This document shows, in pieces, positions 39,501 to 52,379 of a stretch of DNA of 64,000 nt. The stretch's first letter is position 1, and every line of letters starts with the position of its first letter. The stretch is from Andrena cerasifolii (lineage: Eukaryota > Arthropoda > Insecta > Hymenoptera > Andrenidae). Below the pieces are notes generated by a model. That model was not told where the DNA came from, ran no database searches, and saw only the letters and a list, made by a program, of their open reading frames with translations. The translations under genes were made by a program, and so were the position numbers. The DNA lies in contig NC_135131.1 in assembly GCF_050908995.1 (NCBI RefSeq), positions 10,062,001 to 10,126,000 of the forward strand. The letters are read 5' to 3'.

Positions 39501-41947
39501 TTCAACAGACTCATTTCGATTCGGTTGAATTCTTGAGAATGACGCGACGAATTAACGGTGGAGTGCGTTATATTGATATAAAGAATCCATTAACCGGGTC
39601 TGCGCGAGAGAAGCAACGATGTAGATCTTCGCGGGAGGAACTATTAACGGGATTATTGCGATCGTACTTCCCACGGAGATTCAATTTGGCTAGAAGCGTG
39701 CAGTTGCACAGCGACCTCCGTGAAATGCATCTTGTTTATCTGCCCCGTTTATCTACTCACAAAGGCCATAAAACGGGACCGTATTATACACAGACGGCGG
39801 CGCAAAGAAATTGCATACCCCCTACGAATGACCATGCTGCGCAGTGCGGAATATCCGAAACGCTGAAGGCTAGCGATGGCAGCTACCTCGGAGACGAACG
39901 CAATTCTAATATCACTGCGATTCTACTGCTTTTCACTCGTCGCGCGGGAGATTTTACAACCCCCGGAGAAGAGACCTGGCGCGTCCTCCGCCAGATTGCT
40001 TCTCCGAGCAGTACCTCATAATTCCACCTCTTTGGAGTCAAAAAATCATTGCTTTAATCAAGGGGGCATGGAAGAAGGCGAGGGGCTCTCCCTTTGCGGA
40101 TATGGTAGCCGAGCAGATAAGCCGAGCTAACCCCGAATTACCATCCCCTGTCTTTGCCAGTGTAAATTAACAGGCACGGCTGGAGAGCCGTACAATTTTA
40201 AGGCACTCGCTCTAATAGGTAATGCAATTTAAGAAGCTCGTCAACCAGGATGGCAGCAGGACCCTGGTAGACGGATGGCGGCTAGTGGAAGCGGGCGGCA
40301 GCCGAGGGGAAAGACAGAGGGCCCGCCCCTTTGAGCGGTGCACGTAGAGTGAATCTTAAATTCTGCGGCCGCCTCGCTTCCGTCTGCATAGCTAAGTGAA
40401 TAACTTCAGTAATTACCGGCGACCCAGTTGCGACTGTCGCCGGAGGTAACGTTTCGAATCTGACCACGGGAGCCGGAACGATAACTTTTGATATCGGTGC
40501 CACAGGATTTGACAAGCCCGCCAACTTTTCGAGAGTGAAGTTCGCGAATATATCCGCGAACGGGCGACTCCGTTTGCTCTGGCTCCGAACGCATTCAAAG
40601 ACCATAGGGTAAAGTAGCCGAATACGACGACCTCTCCTAATACGAGACCTCAGCTTATCTCCGCTACAGAACTCTTGAATGTCCAAGCGATGCTATTTCT
40701 TTACTAACTAATCAATGTTTTTAAAAAATGGGTCTCATATTCGGCTACTTCACCCTAATCCTACTTCATGCTTCTATTAATTGGGAACTAAAAGGTATCA
40801 AACACCGCACGCGACTTGTACAAATTCGACTCCGACGATGCTCCTGCTTGCTGGGGGGTCGCAACCCTAAAAGCCGAACTTGGCGCAAGTCATCTCTGGC
40901 TTAAGTAGCAAGGTAATAAGAGAACGATACGAATTTCATGATATAATAATGCGTCGCAGAGAAGGGTAGAAGGGCGACGCCGACTGCTATTACCTTGGCA
41001 CGGCTTTTTGGCGCGTCCAATCAACATCGAGCGCAAGCACTCCTGCGGATCCCCGCGATCGTCGTAGGGTATTCTCGAGTAATGCAATTCCTTAAGTTTT
41101 CGGCTTGGCTCCAAGTCGTTACACATACGTTACTCGATAGAAGGGACTTTCTCGGTCCACGGGGCTCGCCTGACCAATGAAACTCGTTGTGTTACACGGT
41201 GGAACGGCATCGTTGTTCTTAAACAGAGGCGGACGAATATCGCCAGTGTAAATCGAGACGCGGCTGGGAGTGTGACCTACAAAAACCTGGAAAAACCGGT
41301 GGAAGGTAAAAGTGTAACGACCAGCAGCCTCGCGCAGACGGACCAGACGCATACATATGTATATACCCGCGGTGGAAAGTTTCCGTCCATCTACGCCCAA
41401 CTTTCCCAATACACTGCTCGCGGAAAGCTATCGTTCCTTTGGAATTCATTCCGCTAAGAAGCTTCGTTGACTGTCAGCGATCGAGAGGCTTAAACAGGCG
41501 TAAACGAAAAGCAACTTCTGTGCTTGGGAGAATAGAAGCTTGCGAGCGAAAAGTTGCTTGCCTCCAAGGGTTCCTTTCGCGATTTTGAGCAATTGAGTTC
41601 CGTGAATCTGCGCGCGGTAAGAGTCTCCCGGGACACACACAGTGTTGCACCGAAGAATAATAAAGCATCCACTATTAAATCTTTCTATTGGTAAATATAC
41701 TTTGGTAGCATCTTTGAAGCATTCTTTTGAGAGTGACTCCAGTAAAATTAGCTTAAAGCATCGAGAAAGCACAATAGCTCTTCCTGCAATGCTCTATATT
41801 CGACAACTCTGTCTCTGACCATTCTCACACGAAGTATCGTTACACGTAACATCGCGTTACGCTCCTCGACCCATTTCCCGCGACACCCAGATTCGTCGAA
41901 GCATCCAAGAGACACGAGTATACACGGACACTTTTCAACATTTCCAG
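33573..41947 (+). other. intron 1 of the Dpr-family gene
   Basis: About 8.4 kb, from GTGAGT to TTTCCAG, phase 1. It contains the 149-bp TIR element at 40607-40755. I saw no additional Ig-type exon in it. The open frames present are not recognisable. Confidence 0.75.
40607..40755. mobile_element. short TIR element (MITE) with TA flanks in intron 1
   Basis: The left end GGGTAAAGTAGCCGAATA and the reverse complement of the right end GGGTGAAGTAGCCGAATA differ at one position, and each is flanked by TA (40605-40606 and 40756-40757). The element is only 149 bp. Near the left end AATACGA occurs twice (40621 and 40640), the second copy followed by GACC, which pairs with GGTCTCATATT beside the right arm. 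Size, TIRs and TA flanks fit a mariner-type MITE. Confidence 0.7.
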
Positions 41948-42096
41948 ATGGTGCTGTTCGCGGCGAGCGGCTGGCCAGCGAGGAGTCTCGGAGTCAGAGT
42001 AACGACATTGCTTCGGTGGCCACATCTGTCAAGGATGTCCTGGCGCAGACTGGTGGTAACGCTATGCTGCCCTGCAGATTCACTGGCCCCGGAATA
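41948..42096 (+). CDS. Dpr-family protein, coding exon 2 (linker and first half of Ig1)
   Basis: This exon encodes residues 22-71. It follows a TTTCCAG acceptor (41941-41947), enters in phase 1 and ends in phase 0 at donor GTGAGT (42097-42102). After a polar, Ser/Glu/Arg-rich linker (residues 22-45) comes the start of Ig domain 1. The segment LAQTGGNAMLPCRFTG contains the B-strand cysteine C64 and corresponds to the family pattern AxTGxxAxLPCRV. The reading frame is open across the exon and closes soon after the donor, as expected for a real exon boundary. It continues without a break into exon 3 at 56031, giving GPGI followed by VTWIRRKD. The spacing from C64 to W74 is nine residues, about two fewer than in the Dpr sequences I know. 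Confidence 0.85.
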
Positions 42097-44575
42097 GTGA
42101 GTACACACGCGCGCACCGTCCAAGCTCAAAGCGCCCCGAGATATCTCGGACCGAGGTTGAAAGTTCAGAAAGTCTAGAGCATTCTGTGCACCGTGAATGT
42201 CCCGAAAGTCTTGGGATTCTTAAGGATCTTAATGTATAACAACAAGCAGCGTCGCTCTAAGCTTTTCCAAAGTTTCAATCCCTTCGAGACAGCCAGGACT
42301 TGCAACGGCTCCCAAGCCTATTTGGGCCCCGAGGTGTGCTCCGAGTCGCTCAAAATTCCTTACTCTAGAGCGGTTTGGAGATTTTCCAGCGAAGTGTATC
42401 GAGTATTACCGCCTATTCGTGAACGCGGGCAAATATATGCGCTCCAGACGATGTATGCAAAGCAGAGACAGCTCGTGTACAAGTGGACCTCGATACACGG
42501 GCAAGGCTGCAGGGTCTCTGCACGCGCGCGTATTGTACACGGGCCAATGCCCGCCAAGGAAATATGCACACTGTACACAAGTTTACGTAGCATTGTGCAA
42601 AGCGAGAGCATCGATAAACACTAGCGTTGCAGATTGCACGTGTACAACCGTGGCGGCGGCATTGCGCGTTTCAAAACCGCCCGCACGGGCATTCCTCATC
42701 ACCGCCGGGCTTTCGGTTCAACGAAAAGTAGCGGTCCTTAATCTCCGACGAGTTTAACTCCGCCAGAGACTTTGTCGATGCATCAAAACTGTTTCGCCTA
42801 CAGTCTGCTTCCGCGCGAAAGTTGAATACGCTCCGAAATCCTGTTCAGTTTATTCACCTTACACCGTACTATTCCTTCGCCCCTTCCTCGCCATTCTATT
42901 TCACTGGCAAGAGGTCGAAATATGAAACTGCTTTCACCTGCATCCTCAGCTACCCCGAAACCGCGTGGCTCCCCACCCCGGTGTTCAATTATTCACCAAA
43001 GCGCAAGCTTACTTTCAAATCCAACTTATTGAACAGGCCGCGCGGCCGGCGCGGCGTGCTGCGCTTGAGCGAGGGCAAACTCGACGCACGCGTTCCCTCC
43101 GCGTTCCTACGGCTTTCTTGCACGGTGTGCTCGTTAATAAATGATCGGAGACGCGCGTTGGCGCATGCAAGCCTCGGGGCCGAGCTCGCCGCGGCGAAAA
43201 GCGGAAATCGGTGAAACGTGGCCGTAGAAAATGCCAGGGTGGTTTTCCGCGGCGCGAATCGCCGCGGCCGGCGACGTCTAGGGAGCCCGGGAAATAAGCG
43301 GATGAAAGGGAGAAGGTCCGAGGGGATGTGGACCCTTCCCTCTCCGGCTGCAACGTAATTTCTAGGTATTAATGTTGCAAGCGTCAACCGGCTGCGGGGA
43401 GCGGCGGTTTCCTACAGCCTCCTGCGGAGAAACTGCCGGAGAAAATTTGTATTTCCCTTGAGTATGTGCAGCGAGAGCGTGATTAAGATTCATGCTACAT
43501 TATTCACGACATAGGTGTGCGGAATCGCTCCTCTATGACGCAATTTTGTCCTCCGCTCTAGTAAGCGGGGCGAGCTTCGTACTTTAAGGAACAGCATTAA
43601 CATCCTCGCGGTAACTCCAGAATAATTGTTCGCCGTCTCTGCAAGCAAGTGCTTGAACGAGGGTACAGATGCCGAGAACCTACTTCCGTGCCTCCTTCTC
43701 GCGCAATCATATTTGTTTGTAAGCGATACGCGGGATCGTGTTTTCATACGAACACGAAGGATAAAGGGCAGTGTGTGTTTTGTTGAAGGAGGTGCTCGAT
43801 GCCATCGCGCGATAAAGAGATCGTCGTTACGAATACTGATTCTGAATAGTCCGGGGCGCAAGGTACTCCGTCCGTTTTGTATGAAAAACAGCTCTTTCTA
43901 ATTGACTCTTGTTCGTCGATGGATTGAATAGAAACCACGCGCAATTACGCGAAATTGTGCAGGACAATAAGGGCTCGCGGCAATCAAGCATTCGCGGGAT
44001 GCGATTAATCCGTTCGATGAATTTTACATTCACTTGTAGTCTGTCACCGTTATGAAAGCTCGACGAACGGCGAGGGACAAGGGAAAAACGGGATTAAAAT
44101 TGCTCGCGACGAGTCGCGATTGAATGGAGTCGGTAACGTGGAATTAACGAAAGGATAATTACAACGGTGATTCTCTTTGTCCCCATGATACTTGAGATAC
44201 TTTTGCGCCCCGTGGACCAAGGAAGATTACAAGGGAGAATTGCGCCGCGCTGTCGCCGTATAAAGGAAAGTAACGTAAGTTCATTAAAGTGGCGAGGGCG
44301 ATTACGTTGGCAAAAAACAGAAATGAGATTTCTGCGTGGTTGGGTTCGCGGGATGTGTACTTGTGCAGCATGAAGCAGTGGAAGACGAAATGAAACGACA
44401 GATTTATAATAGCGATAGTGGTGTAAAGTGGTGTAAACCTGGAGCAGATGCTAATCAAATTATAAATGAAAGTATTTCGCTAGCAAGATAGCAGAAATGA
44501 TGCGTCTAACGCTGTTCCACGTTTAATGAAGTCTCCTGTGACGAATATTTTAATAAAGGCATTTGATAAATGCAT

Positions 44576-45307
44576 TTAAGGGAATCCCATTCTTTGGGCT
44601 AAAAACATAACAAAATTTGGGATTTTATTTTTAAGAAACCAGCGATTGGATTCACCTGAAATTTGGACCACGTTCCGATGCATCTTTGAAGAAGCTCCAG
44701 GTTTTTTTTTATTAATTTTTAACCATAAATATAGTAGTTATGCATGATCGACCATCACGCCGCACAAAATTCGTCGTCCGGTGGTGTGCATGATATTTAT
44801 CTACCAGGTAATCTGAAACAGAAAAATGAAACGGCGTTTTATTTTATACATATGTAGCTTGAAATTGATGAACCAGCAAAAAACAAAAAAAAAATTTTGA
44901 GCAGTGTGGAGAGTTTTCAATTTGAAGGGTCTGAACCTTTAATTTTTGCTATCCAATTTTGCGCGAATTTTCTTACGTAACAAAAGAAGTACAGAACTTA
45001 GCCATATTCTGGTTCATCAAATTCAAGCTACATAATAATATGTACAAAGTAAAACGCTGTTTCATTGTTCTGTTTCAGATTACCTGGAAGGTAAATGTCA
45101 CGTATACCAGCGGACGACGAGCTTTGCGCGGCGTGACGCATAACTCCTATATTTATTATTAAAAATAAATAATAAAAAAACTGCAACTTCTTCAATAACG
45201 CATAAAAACATGATCGAAATTTCAGATGAATCGAAATGCTAGGTACTTAAAAAAAAAATCTTAAATTTCGCCATGTTTTTAGCCCATAAAATAGTGTTCC
45301 CCCTTAA
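44576..45307. mobile_element. palindromic (foldback) element with TTAAGGG ends in intron 2
   Basis: Outer arms: TTAAGGGAATCCCATTCTTT at the left pairs with the last ~100 bp at the right, which ends GTTCCCCCTTAA. Both arms contain GGGCTAAAAACAT and CTGAAATT. Inner arms: 44804-44821 (CCAGGTAATCTGAAACAG) is a perfect inverted copy of 45070-45087, and the pairing continues to about 44877/45009, leaving a ~130-nt loop. Centres from the outer and inner pairs agree within 4 bp. TTAA (or the TA within it) at both ends is a possible target duplication. No transposase frame is present. Confidence 0.8.
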
Positions 45308-48195
45308 GTAATCATTTGTACATATCACCTAGAGAATTGAGAAACGAGCTGTTGTTCGACGTTTCAGCAGGGATAATGAGAGAATAAATCGGGGAAAATC
45401 TGCGGCGACGATGGGAATACGGTTCTTCATTTGCAAGAGAAATTACGCGAGAGAATCGTATTTCCGTGTCCTTTAAGCTCAGGAACGCCACGGCTAAGCT
45501 TTGACTCTGTCCTGGACCATTACCCCGCAGGAAGGACACGCAGGATTGATTTTCGGCTCGACTAGCCACAGCAGAGGTGCGTGTACTTAGGAACGACAAA
45601 TTGCCCCGCATGGTTCCAGGAACGTTTCAACGAGGCATGACACCTCGGGACATGTGGGAAGTGTTCCCTAATTAAGAGAAAAATTTATTCAGACTTACAA
45701 CACCATCGTGCATTGCGAGCTGCAAATTCTAACCCTCCCACAACTTAACTGCGTTCTTCTTGATCACTTACAATGACCAGTGGAAGACCTAGACATTAAC
45801 TTAAGATGCTCGCAGACTACAATGTTTTATCGCCAATTGTCTATACAAGTACCCGAACAGGGACATAATACTCCACCTTTCCGTGAATTCTGCTAGCACC
45901 CACAACGAGTCCCTCGTTAGACAAGCCCCAATGAACGCGGGAACAAAGAACGCGAGATCAATTTCGCGCCCAAGGTACGAAAACGGGATAAGTAGGGAGA
46001 TAAGAGGGAGAGTTAGACAGAGTCCTGACAGGGTAGCTGTCTGATCGCGACAGGGTGAGAAATCCATGCTCCAGGACAATGGCGTGAGGAACGCCTCTCC
46101 CTCACACTCTCTCTCTTGCTTACCCGTTCTTTCCCTGCCCTCTCGTTTACTCTCTCCTTCCCTTCGGCCCGCTCAAAGCGCATGTGCCGCTGACAGCAGT
46201 TAATTACACCAGCGGCAAATCAAAGCGAGGCGAGAAGCCGGAAAGAAAGGAATGAAAGAGCGGAAATATCGCGGGCGCTATTAAACAGCGCTTTCGGAAG
46301 CCCGAGTGACCGGGGGGAGGACTTCGAGGACTCAAACCGGGCCCTCCGTTGCATCTTAAATGTCCACAAACGAAAACTTAATCATCATCTAGAGAAATGA
46401 AAAGCACAAAGTTCCATTTACCATGAATAATTACAGTAGAGCAGTAAGACAGTGTCGTTTGTCCACAGGGGGAATAAATGGCGTTCTAGGGATAAGAGGT
46501 GTCGTTCGAGTCTGGGCATTGTGTCAAGCAATATCGTGACGCTTCCAAGCAACGATTCACGCGGGTGTCTGGTTTGCAGGCGAGGTGCAAGCTCCCAAGC
46601 CAATGCGACTGGGAATGCAGGGCGCGAGTCCGCCTACAAAAGGACGCCTAGCCTCGGCCAAAGATCGATTCGCACCCGTGTAGAATTTCAATTGGAACCG
46701 CGAAGGCGGACTGCTCCGATTGCAACTGCTGATACGACAGAGAAACCGAAAAAATTCCATTGGACGTGGCCGTGTCGCGCGACGTTCGATGACTGCAATC
46801 CGAAGATTGTACACCGTCGAGGATCGCGACGATGAAGTAATACGAAATTTCATCAGGGGAACTGGGTTGTAAAACAAACTTCCCTCTATCTTGTCCCTTT
46901 TTTTTTACGACACAAGGAAACTGGAGTGTACTTGTCGGAATAGAAGTTCGGTAATTGCGAGTCTTCTCGCCGTATCGCTCGTTGTCACCGTGGAACGAAG
47001 AGGAACGTGTTGCCCGGCTCGCAAACGCGAGGGCCACGACTCCAGGTAGCAATTTTTTAGCACGCTGACGCGGCAGCGAACCACATCAAGGTAACCATGA
47101 ATTTTCTATTTGCGTACACGGCGGAGCGTCGCCTATAAAGTGTATTTTCCTGCTGAACTCCTTTCACGACCCTACGCAGCTTTGCGCCAGGGTGTGAGCT
47201 TTTCGATGAATCTTTCAGGAGGTAATTAATATTGCACCCGAGCTCTTAAACTGGATTCATATGCGGAGTTTTCGCAGTTCACAACTAGATAACAGACGCT
47301 TGTTTCGTCTCTACCGGTTCCGGAGCTTTCCTAGCATCCCCCGCTGCTTAACGCAGCCACGAGGCAGTAAAAGACCCCCTTAAAACAGAGGGTGCAGCAG
47401 AGAAAATTCGACCCAACCGATGGCTCGTATACTTTTTACACGACCCGGTCCGTAAAAAATTGCTTAATATAGAACAACCGTATCGTAAAATCTGCAGGAT
47501 ATAGATTCCGCATCATGAGAATGTATGTACGTTTATCCGAGCGCGTCGTGCCATCCCCAGAAACTTTTGCGATATCTCACGGCCCCGAAAACGTAATAAT
47601 ATTCGAAATCCTGTAATTATGGAGTGTGCGCGTCGATTAATCGCTCGATTCTGGTCGGCTAATAAAACTCGCGGGGGCGGAAGTAACGAGGCTGCGGGGG
47701 GCGGTTGGCGTCGACCAAGAATTATTTTATCCTGCTTGCCTGGCCCAGGGCAGGTGTAAAATATTTTTATCGCCGGCTACGATTGTTCGAGTATCGAGGT
47801 GAACGGGCAACGAGCGTGTGTGTTGATGCACGCGTACACGGAGGGCCGAGCCGAAAGCATTCCCTGTGTTATATTCGACCGCTGTTCCGGGGATAAATTT
47901 CACGGTGGTCGGGAGCAATATGAATATTTCGGAAATCGGTACACGTGCGTTCGAGATCCTCGAGGAAATCCCCAAGGGGGCCCGGGCAACTTCTCCAATT
48001 TTCTCGCGCGGCTGGAGAATTGTCTCTGGAGCTGCGCGGAAAGTTCGGCTCGCAAGAGTTTCCGCGCGATTGCGGGATATGGTCGCGTGATAGGCTAGTT
48101 TTTGTACAGACACAGACTCGATCAATGACGTGTTGGTACTCTATAGACGCGCAATTAAGTTGGACGCATCCTGCCGCCACAGAATACAGTGTGCA

Positions 48196-48765
48196 GGGGA
48201 GACCAGGGCTGGTTGTCTCAAGGGGTTGATTAATTGTTAATAACTTTGCAACGACATATGTTCTACTGCGGAATGATTTACTGTAGAAAGAAGTCACTTC
48301 CACTATGCCATGCAGCTATGTCCGACCCGCGATCACACGTTTCTCAACACTTATCAACGTTTTAAACATTATAATTTATGTTTAAGATGAAAAAATGTTC
48401 AGTTTATTATTAAAATATGAAAGAAAGAAATTACTATTTTATAGTGAAACAACTCTTGTGACATTTTGTTATTTTATTACCACTGAGATAAGTTGCTAAT
48501 AACATTTTCTTAACTGATTGTCCTATAGTCAACCTACCCCCTACTGTAAGTCAACCACCCTGGTTATGGGGCTAGTTGACTAGCATGAAAGATATTAGAA
48601 AAATATTAAAATACCTGAATTGTTGCCACATTGAGTGAACTTTAATAATTTAATCAGCTAGCTAAATGCCCTACCAAATATACTAACCGGTCGAATGATC
48701 TTTCGTCCACATAATTTATTAAAAGTCAAAAACTGAAAAACTGGCCTACCAACCCCGGTCTCCTC
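48196..48765. mobile_element. AT-rich TIR element in intron 2
   Basis: The left end GGGGAGACCAGGGCTGGT matches the reverse complement of the right end, GAGGAGACCGGGGTTGGT. The interior is strongly AT-rich (poly-T/A runs) and carries an inner inverted pair, AGTCAACCTACCCC (48527-48540) and GGGGCTAGTTGACT (48568-48581). The target duplication is not clear, so the class is undecided. No coding frame is recognised. Confidence 0.55.
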
Positions 48766-51700
48766 TACTGCTGAAGCCCTCCGCGACTTTTCCGCCCTGG
48801 GACGATGATCGATCCGAGGGATCCGCGAATGCCCACCGGTGAAAGAGGAACGAAAGATCGCTGGGACGCGGTATAATTTTCAATCAACCCAGCAGCGATC
48901 GACGATCGGTATAGGGAGAACATTAGCGCGGCGGGGGATTTGAATAATTATCGGGGAGCTTGCGAATTTCACTCGGCTTCCCGGCGAACGATCGTCCAAC
49001 GTGCTTCGTAATTATCTTTAATGGCCGATAATTTTCCGTCGACGTCGCTGGCGTGGCATTTTCAAGCTTCCGTGCGCGCACCGTGGCAGGAAGCTTTCGT
49101 TGAATCGCGACATTCATCCACTGCGATGAACTTCCTTCGAATTAAACACGTCCGCGCGCCGGCGAAGCGCGGATTTCCATCTTCTTTCGCGCGAAAGAAT
49201 CGGGGAGGGATTGGATGATTAAGGTGATCGCTTGATCCAGCCGAAGCGTCGACAGTAAGAGGCAAACGAACCGGAAACTAGATCGGCCTATTTTCCGTTC
49301 AACGGAACCCAGTCCCTCACGATTGCCCCCGCGGAAATGACGTTGCCTCGTTGATGGAAAGCGGCCGTACGGGGAATATATACTCTGTTTGTCTCATTAT
49401 CCCGGCGTGTTCGACGCCTATGTACGGGGTTTGATACGCGCATTAACGGATGATTCGAATATCGGTCTAATATGCATAATTATTTCCTGAGCAACAGCTC
49501 GTTATCCGTGTTTCCAATTCCGACAGATCAGGCTTCGTACGCGCTCTGTGCGTCCAATCGACAACGCGACGGGGAAATCGAGCATTCTAAACAATGGAAA
49601 ACTCGCGTGTTTTGCTTGGGAACGTTGCGGAATTTTCGAAGAAAACAAACGTCCATGATTCAACGAAAATATAAATGTATCTCCTTTTTTTCCGCGTGAA
49701 AGAAATCGATGCAGAAGCTTGCACTGTTCGACGAGTTCTATCTTCTCAAGGCCACATCCCTTTCAGAAGATGCACCGATGCAGTTGCAGGAGGCTTTCTA
49801 CTCCTCAGAACTGCCGCTGATAAGTTTACGACGCCGCGACATCGTCGTCAATAGGAAAGGATATCGCCTTCAATGGAAAATGATATCGTCGTCATCCTCC
49901 GATAAGTTTGCGCGGATTGTGCAAGGTGCTCGAGCTTAATACCAGTATCGTGTGTCGCGGCAATCCGAATTCGTGTATCCTCTGGCTTTCCTCTGGCCCA
50001 ATTCGAGAGCGTGCCATATGGCGGCAATATGGCCGCACGGGGGTGGACGGGAACGGCACCGATTTTCTCGTAAACTGGTGAACTTTCTGTACGAGTTCCC
50101 GAGGAGAAAACAGATGCCGCCCCGTAAAAACCACGCCGTTGGGAAGGAACTTCGGGGAACAGGTTAAGAACCCATTAAAAACGCAACCGTAAGGCGCCGG
50201 AAAGAAAAATGGCCAGGACGTCCCCGAGATTGAGAGGCGGCAAGGGGTGTATTTAACGAACGGCGGTAAATGAAACGACGCCGCGCTTCCCGGCGACTTC
50301 GAATAGCTACGACTTCGTTTACGAAGGCTCTTGTTTTGATAGGCCATCGGCGGGAAGGAGAACGAGCCTGCCGCTCTCCGCGACTCGTTACCCGAAAATA
50401 TATTCTACTCGCGGCGATATTGAATTTACCGGTTATTACTATCCCATCCTCGTTACGCCGGGAACTCGTCGCCACTGAATCCGCTTAACTTCCTCGGGAA
50501 TTTCGAGCGCGCGCGCGCCCCCCGCGCGGAGCCGGGATGATCATTAAAACGCGATTCAAAGAGAAAGATGGATTATTCTCGCGACGAATTAAATAATGGG
50601 AACCAGCAAATAAACGCATGATTAATTCGCCCCGTGTTTACTCTGGATTCGACGGACTGCGCGGGTTTGCACGGGATACGACGAGCGTTCAGAAGAACCG
50701 AGGACAAATGTTTACGGGGACGGTAAACGCGATGGGAATTATGGATGGACAAAGTCTCGGCCTTTGGAACGGTGAAGCGCGTGGGGGGCAGGAGTAAAAT
50801 AACAAGGCGACAGCCATCTGTAACTCGTGAAAATTAACATCGACGTGTTAGGGTTGAATAGTATGTGGCTAATATCGCCTACTGATAGATCGATTGTTTG
50901 CTGACTGGCGGGACTATTTGATTTATCAGCCGCGCGGATTGAATAGATAAACTGCGATGCAATCCTGTTTCACGCAATCGTACATGGCGATTCGTGACTA
51001 CTGCCGTAGCTTAGCTGATTACTACCCTAGGTAGGAAGAAACGGCAGTGTCTCGGTAGACACAGCAACGTGAACTACTCCACGGCTAACAGACGGCCACT
51101 GGATGGACTTTTTATTACAGATCGGAAAGCTTTCCGATATCGATATCCCCGGCGCTCCAACTTGCTGGCTTTAAAACTTGCGCCCCCTATATTAACCATC
51201 GCACGATCGTAAGCGAGTCGTAAATCTGGGTGGGCCACGATAGAGCAAGGGACTCGGAACTGTCGAAAAAACCCCTCCCATAAAGTAACTCCACGAGCCG
51301 AAGATAAACCCCCCCCGCCCCGCTGCTTCCAGTTTCGGTTCGTACATCGCGGCAGATCGAGAAGAGTCAAGGAGGCAATCGATAAGGCAGCAGACAGGGG
51401 AACTCGCGCCGATCTTTTATTCATGACGTATTGCCGCCACCCGCTTTCCCTCTTGACACCCTTTCTCCCGGGCTCGCGAGTACACGCGTAGCGGGATGGA
51501 TCCACCAGCCAACTCGCGATCTCTCCTTCAACGCATAGCTTCCCTTGTCTACGAAAGACCGCGTGAATCGTATCAAGCTTGCACGTACGCGACGCGAATG
51601 CCTTATTTTTTACCCCCCCATAAACAGGGAGGGTCCTCGTAAATCCAGTTAATACGAGGCGGGGAAGGGATGAATGGGAAATCAGGTAAGAGATCGCCGT

Positions 51701-52379
51701 GGCACTTCTGAGGCCACGTGTTTGAAGGTGGAATAGGTGAAGAGTGTATCTGAGATATGTAATCCCCTCTACCACCAATGGAAAGAAAGTTTCAATCGCG
51801 TGGTAGAATCGTGAACGAAAGCTGAGAGGATTTTGGAGCTTGACTTGCTCCCCTCGTAAAGATCTGGGGTGTTCAATCGCCGCACTGGAAGACGCCCTTG
51901 ATTCGTGACGTATCACTGTTTGCGTTTCAAAGCGCTCATTTATGGGGCCTTTAGCGGCCCTTAGGTAACCATTCGCGCCCACAGTAGTCGTTTAGATTTA
52001 CGGCACTTGTTGAGTTTTACGGGCCGCACGCTGCCACGTGTATGCTCTCCTTACAGGATAGCCCGCATTGGTTGGTTACCGAGTATCGAGTGTGGTGGTT
52101 AATAATATTAATGGGAAACTGCAGGGTGGCCAGTTTATGCTCGATGCATGGACACGTCCCGGAGTCGCGACTGCGCAATTAAAGACAACCTCATTACCAC
52201 GGCAACCCTTTGCGAACGGACGTTCGTTTTAATGGTAATGAATGTTCTGGACAGTCGCGAGCTGGTGTACGTGTGTCGTGGAAGGAGAACGGTGTCATTT
52301 GGTAATGGACAATTACTTGCTTTCAGAACTAAAATATGTATCCGGCGTGGTTTCCTCCTTCAGATGACAGTAAGGTTTT

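Noticed and set aside
46085..46165. Pyrimidine-rich tract as a promoter or splice regulator
   Set aside because: It is simple C/T-rich sequence with no exon following in a compatible phase, so nothing supports a function.
51074..51982. Minus-strand open frame of 302 codons as a protein-coding gene
   Set aside because: It starts at GTG, no recognisable domain is present, it lies within a large intron, and no splice-linked continuation was found. It is kept only as a low-interest finding.
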